From: B30-G6 sp964633115
Lineage (GTDB): Bacteria; Desulfobacterota; Desulfobacteria; Desulfobacterales; B30-G6
Direction: 5' to 3'
Length of the DNA: 64,000 nucleotides
Assembly (NCBI GenBank): GCA_964633115.1
Contig: CAZWEO010000012.1
Coordinates: forward strand, 7,005-71,004
The translations under genes were made by a program, and so were the position numbers. This document shows, in pieces, positions 1-8,867 of this stretch (position 1 is its first letter; the number at the start of each line of letters is the position of its first letter). Below the pieces are notes generated by a model. That model was given only the letters and a program-made list of their open reading frames with translations. It was not told where the DNA came from and ran no database searches.

Positions 1-293
1 CTATCCTATGTTAAAAGGCATCAAACCGGCTTATAAAAAGTAAAAGGCCAACATCACACTGCAGCAGATTGCCAGGGCGTTGCGGTCCTGCAAATCTGAA
101 ATTCCGTATTGCCCTGTCGGCTGCTGAGTTCCGAGGCTATCTTGCATGGCCTATTTATTGTTTTGAAGGCATAAAAGGAACACCTACGCCTGGTAACGAT
201 ATTGCGCAACCTGATTGGTTTAAAAATCCTATAATCTGCCTGAAATGGCGTTTTCCGCGGACAACAAATTGATAGTGATACGCCACCCCAATG
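1..293. other. Window-edge stretch with no supported gene
   Basis: No convincing gene is visible. A plus-strand frame is open from base 2 to a TAA at 41-43, ending in GIKPAYKK, and could be the tail of a gene that starts before the window; too little is present to identify it. The other open frames here mostly run into the antisense of the neighbouring dehydrogenase gene. Confidence 0.3.
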
Positions 294-1379
294 CTATTGA
301 ACGGTAAAGCTGCTCGCATCGATATCGAGAAGCACCAACGCTTTAACGCGTGCAGGCAAGGCTGCGATGCAATTATGGATACTGGATTCCGGATCGGTGT
401 AGCCGATCCGCTGGTTAATAAATTGGTCCAGTTCTTTTGCATGGGCCGCCAGCATTTCGCGTACGATGGCATGCGTTGCTAACGGCGATCCTTCGTATTT
501 AGTGAGCAGGAAGGCAAATGACAAAGCAGTCGCCACCATCGGAATGATGGCGAGCGACGGCAGGCCACGCTGCCGGCATAGCTCCGCCGCATAGATGGCA
601 TCCACGGCTGCATGATGGATCATGAATCCCTGGTCCCATACATTATCGCGAACGCCTTTGGTCAGTGCCACATCCCACTGGCGGGTACCGCCTGCACCGC
701 CGTTGAGAAAATCGAAGAATTCTGCCTGGGTTGATCCATGCAGATCTTCTTGGAAACAGGCTGATTTCAGCGCGGCAGCCGATGAGATCCCCATCAGGCC
801 ATTGAATACCATCAGCTGACCGATGAGTTTTACCTCGGCACCGGCCGTGATGCTGTCCCCGAAATATTTGGGTTTGCCAATAACCTGTAGGGTCGGTTCC
901 AAACGTTCATATAGGGATTTGCTGCCACTGGCCAGAATCAACATATTGGCCGTCTCGGCGCCCAAGGGTCCACCAGTCAAAGGATAGTTCGCATATTCGA
1001 TCCCATTTGCATGGGTGAACTCCGACGCATGCTGTGCGAATCCGGCACTCACAGTGGAAAGATGCAAAATGAATGGCCGGACTTTTAATTTCGGCTGCAT
1101 TAAAGGCACCAGCGTTCGGAAAATATCACCGTCATCTCCGTTTTTGCCGGCACAGATGACCACGCCGTCATAATCACCCTCCCCCACCAAAGTCTCAAAG
1201 TCATACACGAGTTCGGCGCCATGAGCCTGCCAGGCCTGTCTGCAATTATCTCGCCTTGCATCCTGGGTTCCCCGATCGTGAATCCGCACAAAGTGTGCAG
1301 GGCTGCCCTGTTTCAGATGTTCTGCCGAGGGACTCAACATCAATCCCATGCCCCCGATACCGATGAGTTTGATTGTCAT
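294..1379 (-). CDS. NAD(P)-dependent beta-hydroxyacid dehydrogenase family protein
   Basis: 361 residues. The N-terminus IGIGGMG is a Rossmann-type dinucleotide-binding loop. YPLTGGPLGAE (about residues 130-140) corresponds to the substrate-binding signature of the 3-hydroxyisobutyrate/6-phosphogluconate dehydrogenase superfamily, and a later all-alpha half (GQLMVFNGLMGISSAAAL) is where the catalytic Lys/Asn region lies in this family. Such enzymes oxidise or reduce small beta-hydroxyacids in the cytoplasm; the substrate cannot be told from sequence. An AGGAGG ribosome-binding site nine bases before ATG fixes the start. It lies 145 bases downstream of the yitT-like gene on the same strand, with no evident pathway partner. 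Confidence 0.8.
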   Translation of the reverse strand: MTIKLIGIGGMGLMLSPSAEHLKQGSPAHFVRIHDRGTQDARRDNCRQAWQAHGAELVYDFETLVGEGDYDGVVICAGKNGDDGDIFRTLVPLMQPKLKVRPFILHLSTVSAGFAQHASEFTHANGIEYANYPLTGGPLGAETANMLILASGSKSLYERLEPTLQVIGKPKYFGDSITAGAEVKLIGQLMVFNGLMGISSAAALKSACFQEDLHGSTQAEFFDFLNGGAGGTRQWDVALTKGVRDNVWDQGFMIHHAAVDAIYAAELCRQRGLPSLAIIPMVATALSFAFLLTKYEGSPLATHAIVREMLAAHAKELDQFINQRIGYTDPESSIHNCIAALPARVKALVLLDIDASSFTVQ

Positions 1380-1523
1380 GGTGTTTATCCTCCTACGAAA
1401 TATAACGAGGTCATCGAATTATTGAAATACAAGCCAAATGATGGCATCAATTGGGCGCATATTCAAATAGAATTTTTAAGTAACATGAATGTAAATCGCA
1501 GCGTTGTTTATGCAACGTTTGGT

Positions 1524-2402
1524 TTAACGTAGTTTGCCACCCGTCGCTTGATGCCCCTGCATGATGACAACAAAAGCGCTGGGATCAACTTCAGTAACAA
1601 TTGTTTTCAATCTCTTTACATCTGGTCTTTTTATGGCACAAAATAAGGTTGCGTGTTCCTTATTTGAAAACATGCCTTTTCCACTCCAGGATGTCACACC
1701 CACGCGCATTCGTTGTAATATGGATTTGGAAATGATCTCAGGCTGATCGGTGATGATCAAGGCCGTGCGTATCACACTCGGTCCTTCCAGTACAAAATCG
1801 GCCACCAATCCCCACATAAATAGGGTCACAAAGGCATACAGCGCCATTTCCCAACCAAAAACCAACCCGGCAATTAAAATAATCGCACCATCGATTAGCA
1901 TATAAACCTGGCTGTTGGGGATGCCGGTTTTCAGGTTCAGTATCCGGCTGATGACCGAAGTCCCAGCCGGCGATGTACCTCCCCGGTAAATAAGACCGAT
2001 ACCAATCCCACCCAATACGCCGCCAAATAGGGCATTCAACATTATATCATCGGAAATACCAGGCGGTAAAAACTTGGCCATCACATCCACGCCCAGGCTG
2101 TATATGAGGGTTACATAGCTGCCCCTTACAAGAAAGCGAAAGCGCCCCAGATAATAAAATCCGAGAATCAGCGTGGGGATAGTTAAAACCAGCATAGTAA
2201 TCCCCGGTAGCCAGCCGATAAACTCATGCAGGATAATGGCTGCACCGGACACCCCGCCGGGCGCAATTTTGTGCGGAGCAAGAAATATATCAAAATTTAT
2301 TGCCAACAACAGTGAACCAATGGTCAAAAAAAAATAGTCGGGGACAATCCTGCGAAAGTTGAAGTTGGCTTTTGCCTGCCGAAATCTAAACTTCTTCATC
2401 AC
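1524..2402 (-). CDS. YitT family membrane protein (DUF161/DUF2179)
   Basis: 292 residues. About five or six hydrophobic helices fill residues 25-210, including the conserved start FLTIGSLLLAINFDIFLAPHKIAPGG and the glycine-rich loop GLIYRGGTSPAGTSVI. The last 70 residues (VTSWSGKGMFSNKEHATLFC onward) form the soluble ferredoxin-like DUF2179 domain typical of YitT proteins. The family is widespread in the inner membrane and its transport or other function is not established. The gene opens with two Met codons after an AGAGG site, so the start could be one codon later. It follows the EamA transporter gene by 27 bases, so the two are probably co-transcribed. Confidence 0.85.
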   Translation of the reverse strand: MMKKFRFRQAKANFNFRRIVPDYFFLTIGSLLLAINFDIFLAPHKIAPGGVSGAAIILHEFIGWLPGITMLVLTIPTLILGFYYLGRFRFLVRGSYVTLIYSLGVDVMAKFLPPGISDDIMLNALFGGVLGGIGIGLIYRGGTSPAGTSVISRILNLKTGIPNSQVYMLIDGAIILIAGLVFGWEMALYAFVTLFMWGLVADFVLEGPSVIRTALIITDQPEIISKSILQRMRVGVTSWSGKGMFSNKEHATLFCAIKRPDVKRLKTIVTEVDPSAFVVIMQGHQATGGKLR

Positions 2403-2429
2403 ACTACCTCTTTAAACTTTATATAATTT

Positions 2430-3317
2430 TTAGGTTAGTTTTGGTGGAATTCGCCGAATTCCGCTAAGTGCATTCACAGCAATTGAAGCCAAAAGGATCG
2501 CACCCCCGACTACTGTCCAGATGCCTGCCAATTCACCCATAAATACCCACACCCATATCGGTCCCAGCAACACCTCTGTCATGCTCAGCAGCGTCAACTC
2601 AGCCGCCAGCACAACTTTGCTGCCAAAGGTGTAAATGGCCAAACCCAAAGCCAACTGAAACGCCCCCATAAACAGGGTCACGCCGGTATCCCAGGGTGAT
2701 AAGATCAGCGATTGATCTAGCAATCGGCACATCATGAGTGCCGTAAAAAATGTCAATACACCGCCCAAAAATACGGCCGGCAACATGTCTTCCAGCTTTC
2801 CCCAGCGTAGGCATATGGTGAAGACAGCAAACCCGATGGCCGATAAAACTGCGGCTACGTTACCAATCAGCCTGCCGGAAGCCAGCCCATCCCAGAGCAT
2901 GGTCAACATCCCCAGGAATGCAAATACGATTGATATCCAAGTGGCTCGGCGCACCGGCTCGCCTAATAATATTCGGCCTAAAATGGCGACAAAAAAGGGT
3001 GCGGTTGCGAACAAAAAAACGGCGTTTGCCACCGTGGTTGTTTGCAGGGCCAAGATACCACCCGCAAATGCAAATACCAGACCGATGGCACCCAAGGTTG
3101 ATGGGATTGCAGCTTTTCGAAGTATATCAAGGAAATGATTTTTTGAACGATAATGTATAACGATAAATAGAACCGGTGTCATGGCCACGGATCGGTAGAA
3201 GAGAATCTGCCAGACTTGGGCTTCATGGATCAATCGAACCATAAGACCCGTGGTTGACCAAAGTGAACCAGCCAGAAGAACCAGGAACACACCTGTCCTA
3301 TAGGATAAGCCCGCCAT
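2430..3317 (-). CDS. EamA/DMT family transporter
   Basis: 295 residues with ten predicted membrane helices arranged as two EamA repeats of five helices (about 10-140 and 150-285), the usual size and layout for a drug/metabolite transporter superfamily permease. Helix starts such as FLVLLAGSLWSTTGLMVRLI and the second-repeat glycine-rich segments are characteristic. These inner-membrane proteins export or import small metabolites or amino acids; the substrate is unknown. A minus-strand promoter candidate lies about 140-170 bases upstream, so this gene and yitT may form a two-gene operon. Confidence 0.82.
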   Translation of the reverse strand: MAGLSYRTGVFLVLLAGSLWSTTGLMVRLIHEAQVWQILFYRSVAMTPVLFIVIHYRSKNHFLDILRKAAIPSTLGAIGLVFAFAGGILALQTTTVANAVFLFATAPFFVAILGRILLGEPVRRATWISIVFAFLGMLTMLWDGLASGRLIGNVAAVLSAIGFAVFTICLRWGKLEDMLPAVFLGGVLTFFTALMMCRLLDQSLILSPWDTGVTLFMGAFQLALGLAIYTFGSKVVLAAELTLLSMTEVLLGPIWVWVFMGELAGIWTVVGGAILLASIAVNALSGIRRIPPKLT

Positions 3318-3455
3318 TGCCGTCTGATGTAAGTCCCAGTTCCCCGGTAAAAGAAGTGAAAGATAGAAATGTTGTACCGTATATAGATTTGCCCCCGTAT
3401 AACTTCGGGAGTCATATCAAACAGCAATCATATTACGGTATCCCTTATGCGCGTC

Positions 3456-3484
3456 CTGATAGCGGATACTACGCCTTATGTCAA
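3456..3484 (-). promoter_or_regulatory. Candidate sigma-70 promoter for the EamA-YitT pair
   Basis: On the minus strand a perfect -35 TTGACA (3479-3484) is followed after 17 bases by TATCAG (3456-3461) as a weak -10. It points at the EamA gene whose start is at 3317. Confidence 0.4.
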
Positions 3485-3486
3485 GC

Positions 3487-4014
3487 TTAGGTAATCGTTA
3501 TATCTAAATTTAATTCCTCCCCCACTTGGGAGGTCCCATTTTCAAGTTCCTCCAAGGAGAGTTGGTCTGGAATTTGAACCGCCAGTTCCATAGAATAGAT
3601 TACCGTCCCGGATTCAGGTGAAATGGTTCTTTGGGATTGCAGGTTCTCAATGTTGATATTGTTATGCGCCAGGAATTTACTAACTTTATAAACGATCCCG
3701 GTCTGGTCGACACCGGTCACGCTAATGGTCCTGCTGACGTGTCCGGCCAGCTTTTGCTCATCTTCAGTTTTCACAGGGCGAATAATGGCGGTTATGCCCG
3801 TTTCCCTTTCAAGCTGTTTGCACGCCTGTTCAAGCTGGTCTTTCAAATTGGGTTCTCTACTTGTAAATAGTAGAATGATTGCAAATTCGTTCAGCATTTG
3901 CGTCATGGTCGAATCTTCCAGGTTACAGCCAAGTTCATAGAGCACCTTGGTAATCGCAGCAACAATGCCCGGTCGATCTTTGCAAAAAGCACTCAGGATG
4001 TATTTATTCTCCAT
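3487..4014 (-). CDS. Tandem ACT-domain regulatory protein, GcvR-like
   Basis: 175 residues made of two ACT domains. The first (1-80) opens with ILSAFCKDRPGIVAAITKVL and the second (about 92-170) with ISVTGVDQTGIVYKVSKFL. Each has the DRPGIV/DQTGIV ligand loop. This is the architecture of GcvR-type glycine-cleavage repressors and of small amino-acid-sensing ACT proteins in deltaproteobacteria, where the true role is usually untested. No gcv genes are nearby. AGGAGG sits eight bases upstream of ATG. It ends near the EamA promoter candidate. Confidence 0.8.
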   Translation of the reverse strand: MENKYILSAFCKDRPGIVAAITKVLYELGCNLEDSTMTQMLNEFAIILLFTSREPNLKDQLEQACKQLERETGITAIIRPVKTEDEQKLAGHVSRTISVTGVDQTGIVYKVSKFLAHNNINIENLQSQRTISPESGTVIYSMELAVQIPDQLSLEELENGTSQVGEELNLDITIT

Positions 4015-4126
4015 GCCCTACCTCCTTTAAACAGGTAATTTTATACCTTAGTTTGATAGACGTTTGCTTGATCCTATTAGATGTTTGCAGTACACTCGAA
4101 AGAATGATTTGTCTGCTATTTGTCTG

Positions 4127-4375
4127 CTATTTGTCATCCAGGATTTGCCGGAGCTTCTGTGACAACTCCTCCATTCTGAACGGCTTTTGTATAAAGCCAT
4201 TGCATCCTAGTACCAATATTTCCTCGGCCCGCCCTCTGAGGCTGTAGCCGCTCGAAAGCAGAACTTTGATTTTCGAATTCTTTTCTTTTAGTCGTGAGTA
4301 AACCTCTTTAGCGCCCATACCGGGCATAATCATATCAAGAATAACGATACCGATTGTCTCTTTTTTCTTTTTGAA
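4127..4375 (-). pseudogene. Orphan receiver-domain fragment (C-terminal half of a REC domain)
   Basis: The reading frame begins immediately after the TAG stop of galE, in the same frame, with FKKKKETIGIVILDMIMPGM and continues through the phospho-acceptor Asp, the LLSSGYS switch and the GFIQKPF lysine motif to a stop at 4127. The first half of the receiver fold (beta-1, the acidic pair, alpha-1) is missing. The first ATG available gives only 68 residues. The best in-window relative is the receiver at 24516-24872, which shares LLSSGYS and GFIQKPF, so this looks like the remnant of a hybrid histidine kinase whose 5' part was lost when galE became adjacent. Confidence 0.7.
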
Positions 4376-5368
4376 CTATTGTTCGTCCCCATAACCTTTG
4401 GGATGCGTTCTATGCCATCGCCAGGCCGAGGCTACGATCGCCTCCAAATCCTCAAAACGCGGCTGCCAGCCCAGTTCTTGTTTAATTTTTTGCGATGATG
4501 CCGCCAAAACAGCGGGGTCACCGGCCCGTCGATCCACCGCCTGATGTTGGATGTTGAGTCCGCTAACAGCACGGCAAACCTTGAGGACTTCCCAGACCGA
4601 ATAAGTACGCTGGCAACCGAGATTATAAACGGCGCTAGTTCCACCATCTAACAAATGTTTGATCGACAGAACATGAGCTTCCGCCAGATCGGATACATGG
4701 ATATAGTCCCGTAAACAGGTGCCATCCGCTGTAGGCCAGTCTGTGCCAAAAATTTTGATAATACGACCGCTCAGGCCAGCTTGCAGCGTCAAAGGGATTA
4801 AATGCGTTTCCGGGCTGTGGTCTTCACCAATTTCTCCGCTTGCATCCGCCCCGGCTGCATTAAAGTATCGCAAGGCAACATATTTAAGCCCATGAGCCCT
4901 ATGGCAGTCTTGTAATATTTGCTCCACAAAAAGCTTGCTATGACCATAGGGGCTGGTGGGATGGGTTGGATTTTCTTCCAGAATTGGAATTTCTGCAGGC
5001 TCACCGTAGACAGCCGCCGTGGATGAAAATATCAGTTTGTCAACCCCATGTTGCTTCATGGTCGCCAGCAAAGCCAGGGTGTTCGCGGTATTGTTGTGGT
5101 AATATTTAATGGGTAGTTGAACCGACTCACCCACTTCGATATGGGCTGCAAATTGCATCACGCAGTCAATTGCGTGCTGAGAAAACACCTTGTTTAATAC
5201 ACCTCTATCAGCGGTATCGCCGACTACCAAAGCCCCGTGCCGAACCGCTTGGGTATGCCCGGCGCTTAGATTGTCCAGTGTAACGGCATCAAATCCATTG
5301 GCTTTCAAAGCCATTAATACATGCGAGCCAATATATCCGGCCCCGCCGACAACCAGTATTTTGCCCAT
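4376..5368 (-). CDS. galE: UDP-glucose 4-epimerase
   Basis: 330 residues, the normal length. The N-terminal Rossmann loop is GGAGYIG, the catalytic Ser/Thr segment is FSSTAAVYGEP, and the YxxxK pair appears as SPYGHSKLFVE. LRYFNAAGAD and TCLRDYIHVSDLAEAHV are further GalE signatures. It interconverts UDP-glucose and UDP-galactose (NAD+-dependent, cytoplasmic) to supply cell-surface polysaccharide synthesis. GGAGG lies eight bases before ATG. No other sugar-nucleotide genes are adjacent. Its amber stop directly abuts an in-frame receiver fragment. Confidence 0.93.
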   Translation of the reverse strand: MGKILVVGGAGYIGSHVLMALKANGFDAVTLDNLSAGHTQAVRHGALVVGDTADRGVLNKVFSQHAIDCVMQFAAHIEVGESVQLPIKYYHNNTANTLALLATMKQHGVDKLIFSSTAAVYGEPAEIPILEENPTHPTSPYGHSKLFVEQILQDCHRAHGLKYVALRYFNAAGADASGEIGEDHSPETHLIPLTLQAGLSGRIIKIFGTDWPTADGTCLRDYIHVSDLAEAHVLSIKHLLDGGTSAVYNLGCQRTYSVWEVLKVCRAVSGLNIQHQAVDRRAGDPAVLAASSQKIKQELGWQPRFEDLEAIVASAWRWHRTHPKGYGDEQ

Positions 5369-5467
5369 TGTTAGACCTCCGATCTACATTACCAATAAAA
5401 TGGATAATGGCACCCAAGAGTCATTGAACAATGAACCTTTAAGCTCTTGGCTCTTAGCTGTTTGGTA

Positions 5468-6059
5468 TCATACCTGCATATATTTCCGAATCTCATCCTC
5501 AAAATTCTGGCTCCCGGTAGCAATGTAGGTATGTTTGCCAGTCTCCGCCAGATCACCACAAGCCACAAGCAATTCGGCATGCATGATAATCCAAACAATT
5601 TTCCTTATAGAATGATTCAGGCATGAAGCAGTGCCAACATTTGGCTGGAAAATGCTCCTTATATCCTTTGGGAGCTTGTTGTGGATATTGCCGAATCAGG
5701 AGGTCATATGCACTGTGGGCTTTGACTTTCAGATCGGCAATTTTAACGAGTTCCGCCAATCCGCCATCATGGTCTTCATGTCCGTGACTGATAAGAACAT
5801 AGTCTAAGTATTTGGGATCAATTCCCGTTTGTTGCATCATGGCCACCAGATGTCGGCCCTGACCATATCTGCCCGAATCAATCAAAAATGGCTGATCCGC
5901 CATGACAACGTAATTCCAGGTGGGCCCCAGATCCCAATGTCCACCATAAAAGTTCTTAGTTGGCAGGCCAAAGATTTCCAAGCCACTCGGTAATTTAAAT
6001 TTGACGATCATGCCATTGCCGCTGGCATCACCCTGCTGGATTATTGTTCTGTTCGTCAA
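5468..6059 (-). pseudogene. Metallo-beta-lactamase-fold hydrolase, internally deleted and frameshifted
   Basis: The first 150 residues are a good MBL fold with the metal motif SHGHEDHDGG and the segment CWHCFMPESFYKENCLDYH, which belongs mid-protein in a family of exported MBL hydrolases. The frame then closes after a few residues (168 in all). Skipping one base at about 5576 gives a tail ELLVACGDLAETGKHTYIATG ending at 5468, but it lacks the later His and Asp metal ligands, so a central-to-C-terminal section appears deleted as well. The start is a TTG with AAGGAG upstream. This is likely a non-functional remnant; a sequencing error would explain only the shift, not the missing ligands. Confidence 0.6.
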
Positions 6060-6094
6060 GTATTGCTCTCCTTAAAATATAATCGTGTTTACGA

Positions 6095-6628
6095 TTATAT
6101 TTGATAGCGATGAATTGCCAATAGCTCAGCTGCCACCTGGTCTGGTGTTTTACCACTTGTGTCCAGTTGAATGAACTGAGCATACACGCTTTGACGCGCC
6201 AACATCAATTCTTGAATTCTTTTTATTGGGTCGTCAACTTGAACCAAAGGACGGATTGCATCTTTGTCATTGGTGATTCGTTCCAAAATTTGATCCAATG
6301 AAGCTACGAGACAGTATATTTGTCCCTGCCGACTAAATGCATCCACGTTAGCGGGATTTTGCATCATCCCGCCGCCGGTGGCAATGACAAGTCCCTGCCG
6401 CTCAGCCAATTCTGCTACAATCCTTGTTTCCTTTTTCCTGAATGTTTGCTCACCTTCTTCCGAGAAAATATCTGCAATGCACTTGCCCCAGCGCTTTTCT
6501 ATCAAATCATCCGTATCGATAAAACCATAATCCAACTTTTTAGCTACCAAACGGCCCACCGTAGATTTTCCGGTGGCCATGAAACCGGTTAAGACCACAT
6601 TGCTTAGATTACCTTTTTTCATTTTCAT
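6095..6628 (-). CDS. aroK: Shikimate kinase
   Basis: 177 residues. The P-loop GFMATGKSTVG (about 15-25), the shikimate-binding FIDTDDLIE, FRKKETR and the GGG loop ATGGGMM are all present, followed by the lid region. It phosphorylates shikimate with ATP in the common aromatic amino-acid pathway. Its ATG overlaps the TGA of the ClC channel gene (ATGA), indicating translational coupling; a second Met two codons on is also possible. No other aro genes are in the window. Confidence 0.92.
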   Translation of the reverse strand: MKMKKGNLSNVVLTGFMATGKSTVGRLVAKKLDYGFIDTDDLIEKRWGKCIADIFSEEGEQTFRKKETRIVAELAERQGLVIATGGGMMQNPANVDAFSRQGQIYCLVASLDQILERITNDKDAIRPLVQVDDPIKRIQELMLARQSVYAQFIQLDTSGKTPDQVAAELLAIHRYQI

Positions 6629-8397
6629 TCTGATTGTGATCCGCCTTGTAAAAGTGATTCCTTAATCACGGCTTTGTCATAAGCCCCAATAATGTCTCGT
6701 CGCGTCAGGACACCCTTGAGCTTCAAACGGTTCACAGATGATACCACTGGCATAATCGAGAAATCACGTAAGGTAATTGCTTCAAGCGCCTGATACAGGT
6801 TGTTATCGCTGGTAACTGTCACCACCTCTTTGGTGGCGATATCTTTGGTTACGATGATGCCTTTTAGGTCTTCGTTAAAAATTGCTTCATTGTAATCGTT
6901 GAAAGACAAGATACCAGATAGATTACCATCGGTATTGATCACCGGAAAGCTGTTAAACTTGCTTTTTGACACCATATGGGAAAAATCCTCCAAGCCCATG
7001 TTTTCCGGTACTGTTTCCACTGATGGATTCATCACATCTTTGACTTTAATGGACTTGAGGATATTCACTTCGCGGCCCTGGCGGATGTCAATCCCACGGC
7101 GTATCAGTTTCATGGTATAGATAGACTCTTTCATCAACCTCTGAATCACCAAGGAGCTTATGATACAGGTTACCATCAGGGGTAAAATAATCTTATAGTC
7201 GCCGGTCATTTCAAAAAGTGTGAGGATAGCCGTCAGGGGCCCGTGGGTGGTGGCACTAACGATGGCTGCCATACCAACGATGCCATAGGCGCCTGGCGAG
7301 GCTGTAATCGATGGGAATAGACTATGCACGATAACCCCGAACAGGCCGCCCGTCATGGCTCCCAGAAAAAGTGAGGGCGCAAAAATCCCCCCGGATCCTC
7401 CCGAACCGATGGTTATAGAGGTGGCCAGGATTTTGAGAAAGATCAGGAGTAGCATCAGCCACCAGGCCATTTCCTGAACCAGAGAAAGATCGATAGCACC
7501 ATATCCTACACCCAATAAATGCGGAAATACCAATCCAGCTGTACCAAGGATCACTCCACCGGCCACAGCTTTGAGATAAAGTGGGAACTTGATATCATCG
7601 AACAAATCTTCAATACGATATAGGATTTTAACGAATATAAGAGCGACAACCGCACATATCACCCCGAGAGTGACATATAGAGGAAATTCCCAGGCACTGA
7701 CGAGCTCGTAGTTGGGTACGATGAATGCGGGGAAATCACCCAAGTAGTGTCGTGAAATTGCCGTGGCAGTGACCGAGGATATAACGATTGGACTGAAGGT
7801 GGCCAATCCAAAATCACCCAGGATGATTTCCAGCGCAAACATGCATCCGGCAATGGGGGCGTTGAATGTGGCGGCAATACCGGCAGCGGCGCCACATCCC
7901 ACCAGAGTTCGCATGCGGTCGGCAGACACCTTCATAATCTGGCCCACACTGGAGCCTATGGCTGAGCCGATCTGCACGATGGGTCCTTCCCGGCCCACAG
8001 AACCACCCGTACCTATACAAATAGCCGATGCCAGTGATTTAACAATCACCAAGCGTTTACGTATAACACCTCCTCGCAGGGCAACGGCTTCCATCACTTC
8101 AGGAACACCATGCCCCTTGGCCTCACGGGCAAAATAATAGACCAGCAAGCCCACCACAAGGCCCCCGATGGCGGGGATGATAATACGCCAATACCATGTA
8201 ACCGTAGTGACCACACCCAAAAGGGTATCGGCAGAACCATAGGCCAGCGTTTGAACATAATTGATCAGATACCGAAACCCAACAGCACCATATCCGCCAG
8301 CCAATCCCACCACGATGGCCAGTAGCGCCATGATGCTGTTTTCGCCTGTCGTTAAGATTTTGAGTCCTTTAATTTTTTTTGAAAATAATTGGAACAT
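6625..8397 (-). CDS. ClC-type chloride channel/antiporter with C-terminal CBS pair
   Basis: About 590 residues. The ClC core (roughly 25-430) shows the selectivity motifs GTGGSVGREGPIVQIGS and GSGGSGGIFAPSLF, a glutamate in GREGP consistent with gating, and AAGIAATFNAPIAG. A cytoplasmic CBS pair follows (VKDVMNPSVETVPEN and TKEVVTVTSDNNLYQALEAI). It moves chloride or exchanges chloride for protons across the inner membrane. The start at 8397 is preferred over a longer frame because GAAAGG precedes it at good distance and the protein then begins MFQLFSKK just before the first helix. Coupled to aroK by an ATGA overlap. Confidence 0.88.
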   Translation of the reverse strand: MFQLFSKKIKGLKILTTGENSIMALLAIVVGLAGGYGAVGFRYLINYVQTLAYGSADTLLGVVTTVTWYWRIIIPAIGGLVVGLLVYYFAREAKGHGVPEVMEAVALRGGVIRKRLVIVKSLASAICIGTGGSVGREGPIVQIGSAIGSSVGQIMKVSADRMRTLVGCGAAAGIAATFNAPIAGCMFALEIILGDFGLATFSPIVISSVTATAISRHYLGDFPAFIVPNYELVSAWEFPLYVTLGVICAVVALIFVKILYRIEDLFDDIKFPLYLKAVAGGVILGTAGLVFPHLLGVGYGAIDLSLVQEMAWWLMLLLIFLKILATSITIGSGGSGGIFAPSLFLGAMTGGLFGVIVHSLFPSITASPGAYGIVGMAAIVSATTHGPLTAILTLFEMTGDYKIILPLMVTCIISSLVIQRLMKESIYTMKLIRRGIDIRQGREVNILKSIKVKDVMNPSVETVPENMGLEDFSHMVSKSKFNSFPVINTDGNLSGILSFNDYNEAIFNEDLKGIIVTKDIATKEVVTVTSDNNLYQALEAITLRDFSIMPVVSSVNRLKLKGVLTRRDIIGAYDKAVIKESLLQGGSQSE

Positions 8398-8543
8398 AAA
8401 GTTTTGCCTTTCGAACACCCAACACAGCCTAAACAACCAAACATTTTATGAATGAAGGTCCATGCTGTTTAGGTAACCTTGGGAAAAACCAAGCTAAAAA
8501 TATTAGCCCCATGCTATAGCAGGTAATCAAAACTGGCATCAAG

Positions 8544-8659
8544 AAAGAAATCGCAATGGATAAAACCAGACTCGGGCTAAAAGCCGGGTTTATCCACCAT
8601 GTCGTTTAGCGGCAATAAATCATCTATGCCTGGATAAACCCCGTTCAAGCGATTTCTTT
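8544..8659. repeat. Nested inverted repeats in the ClC/solute-binding-protein intergenic region
   Basis: The segment opens with AAAGAAATCGC (8544-8554) and closes with its exact complement GCGATTTCTTT (8649-8659). Inside, TGGATAAAACC (8557-8567) faces GGGTTTATCCA (8586-8596), and a further TGGATAAACCCC lies near 8631. The arrangement could fold as a closing stem over an internal hairpin. No gene covers it and no known riboswitch class was recognised. Confidence 0.5.
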
Positions 8660-8662
8660 AGG

Positions 8663-8682
8663 TAATTCCCACTTGGGAATTA
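8663..8682. promoter_or_regulatory. Perfect 20-bp palindrome, candidate operator
   Basis: TAATTCCCACTTGGGAATTA has nine-base arms around a CT centre. It lies about 185 bases before the solute-binding protein gene and 266 bases before the ClC start, in a divergent intergenic region, so either gene could be controlled. The binding protein is unknown. Confidence 0.4.
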
Positions 8683-8867
8683 AACATTTGCAAGACGTAT
8701 TAACCAAGGTATACCTTACGAATGACCAGTTTGGTGACGTGAATCCTCTTGACAATTTTATGAAAATCAGCGACCTCCAGTAGAGTTGGTGGTTCGAAGT
8801 GGCTCCTGAAAGGAACTTGGTGCACAGAGTTGTCGCTGATTTGAAGTAAAAAATTTATTTCGAAGGG

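Noticed and set aside
69..482. Short overlapping ORFs at the window start
   Set aside because: They mostly overlap the dehydrogenase gene antisense or lack start signals and domains.
4376..4378. Pyrrolysine-encoding TAG joining GalE and the REC fragment
   Set aside because: GalE is full length at this stop and no pyrrolysine genes are in the window; decay of a kinase gene is simpler.
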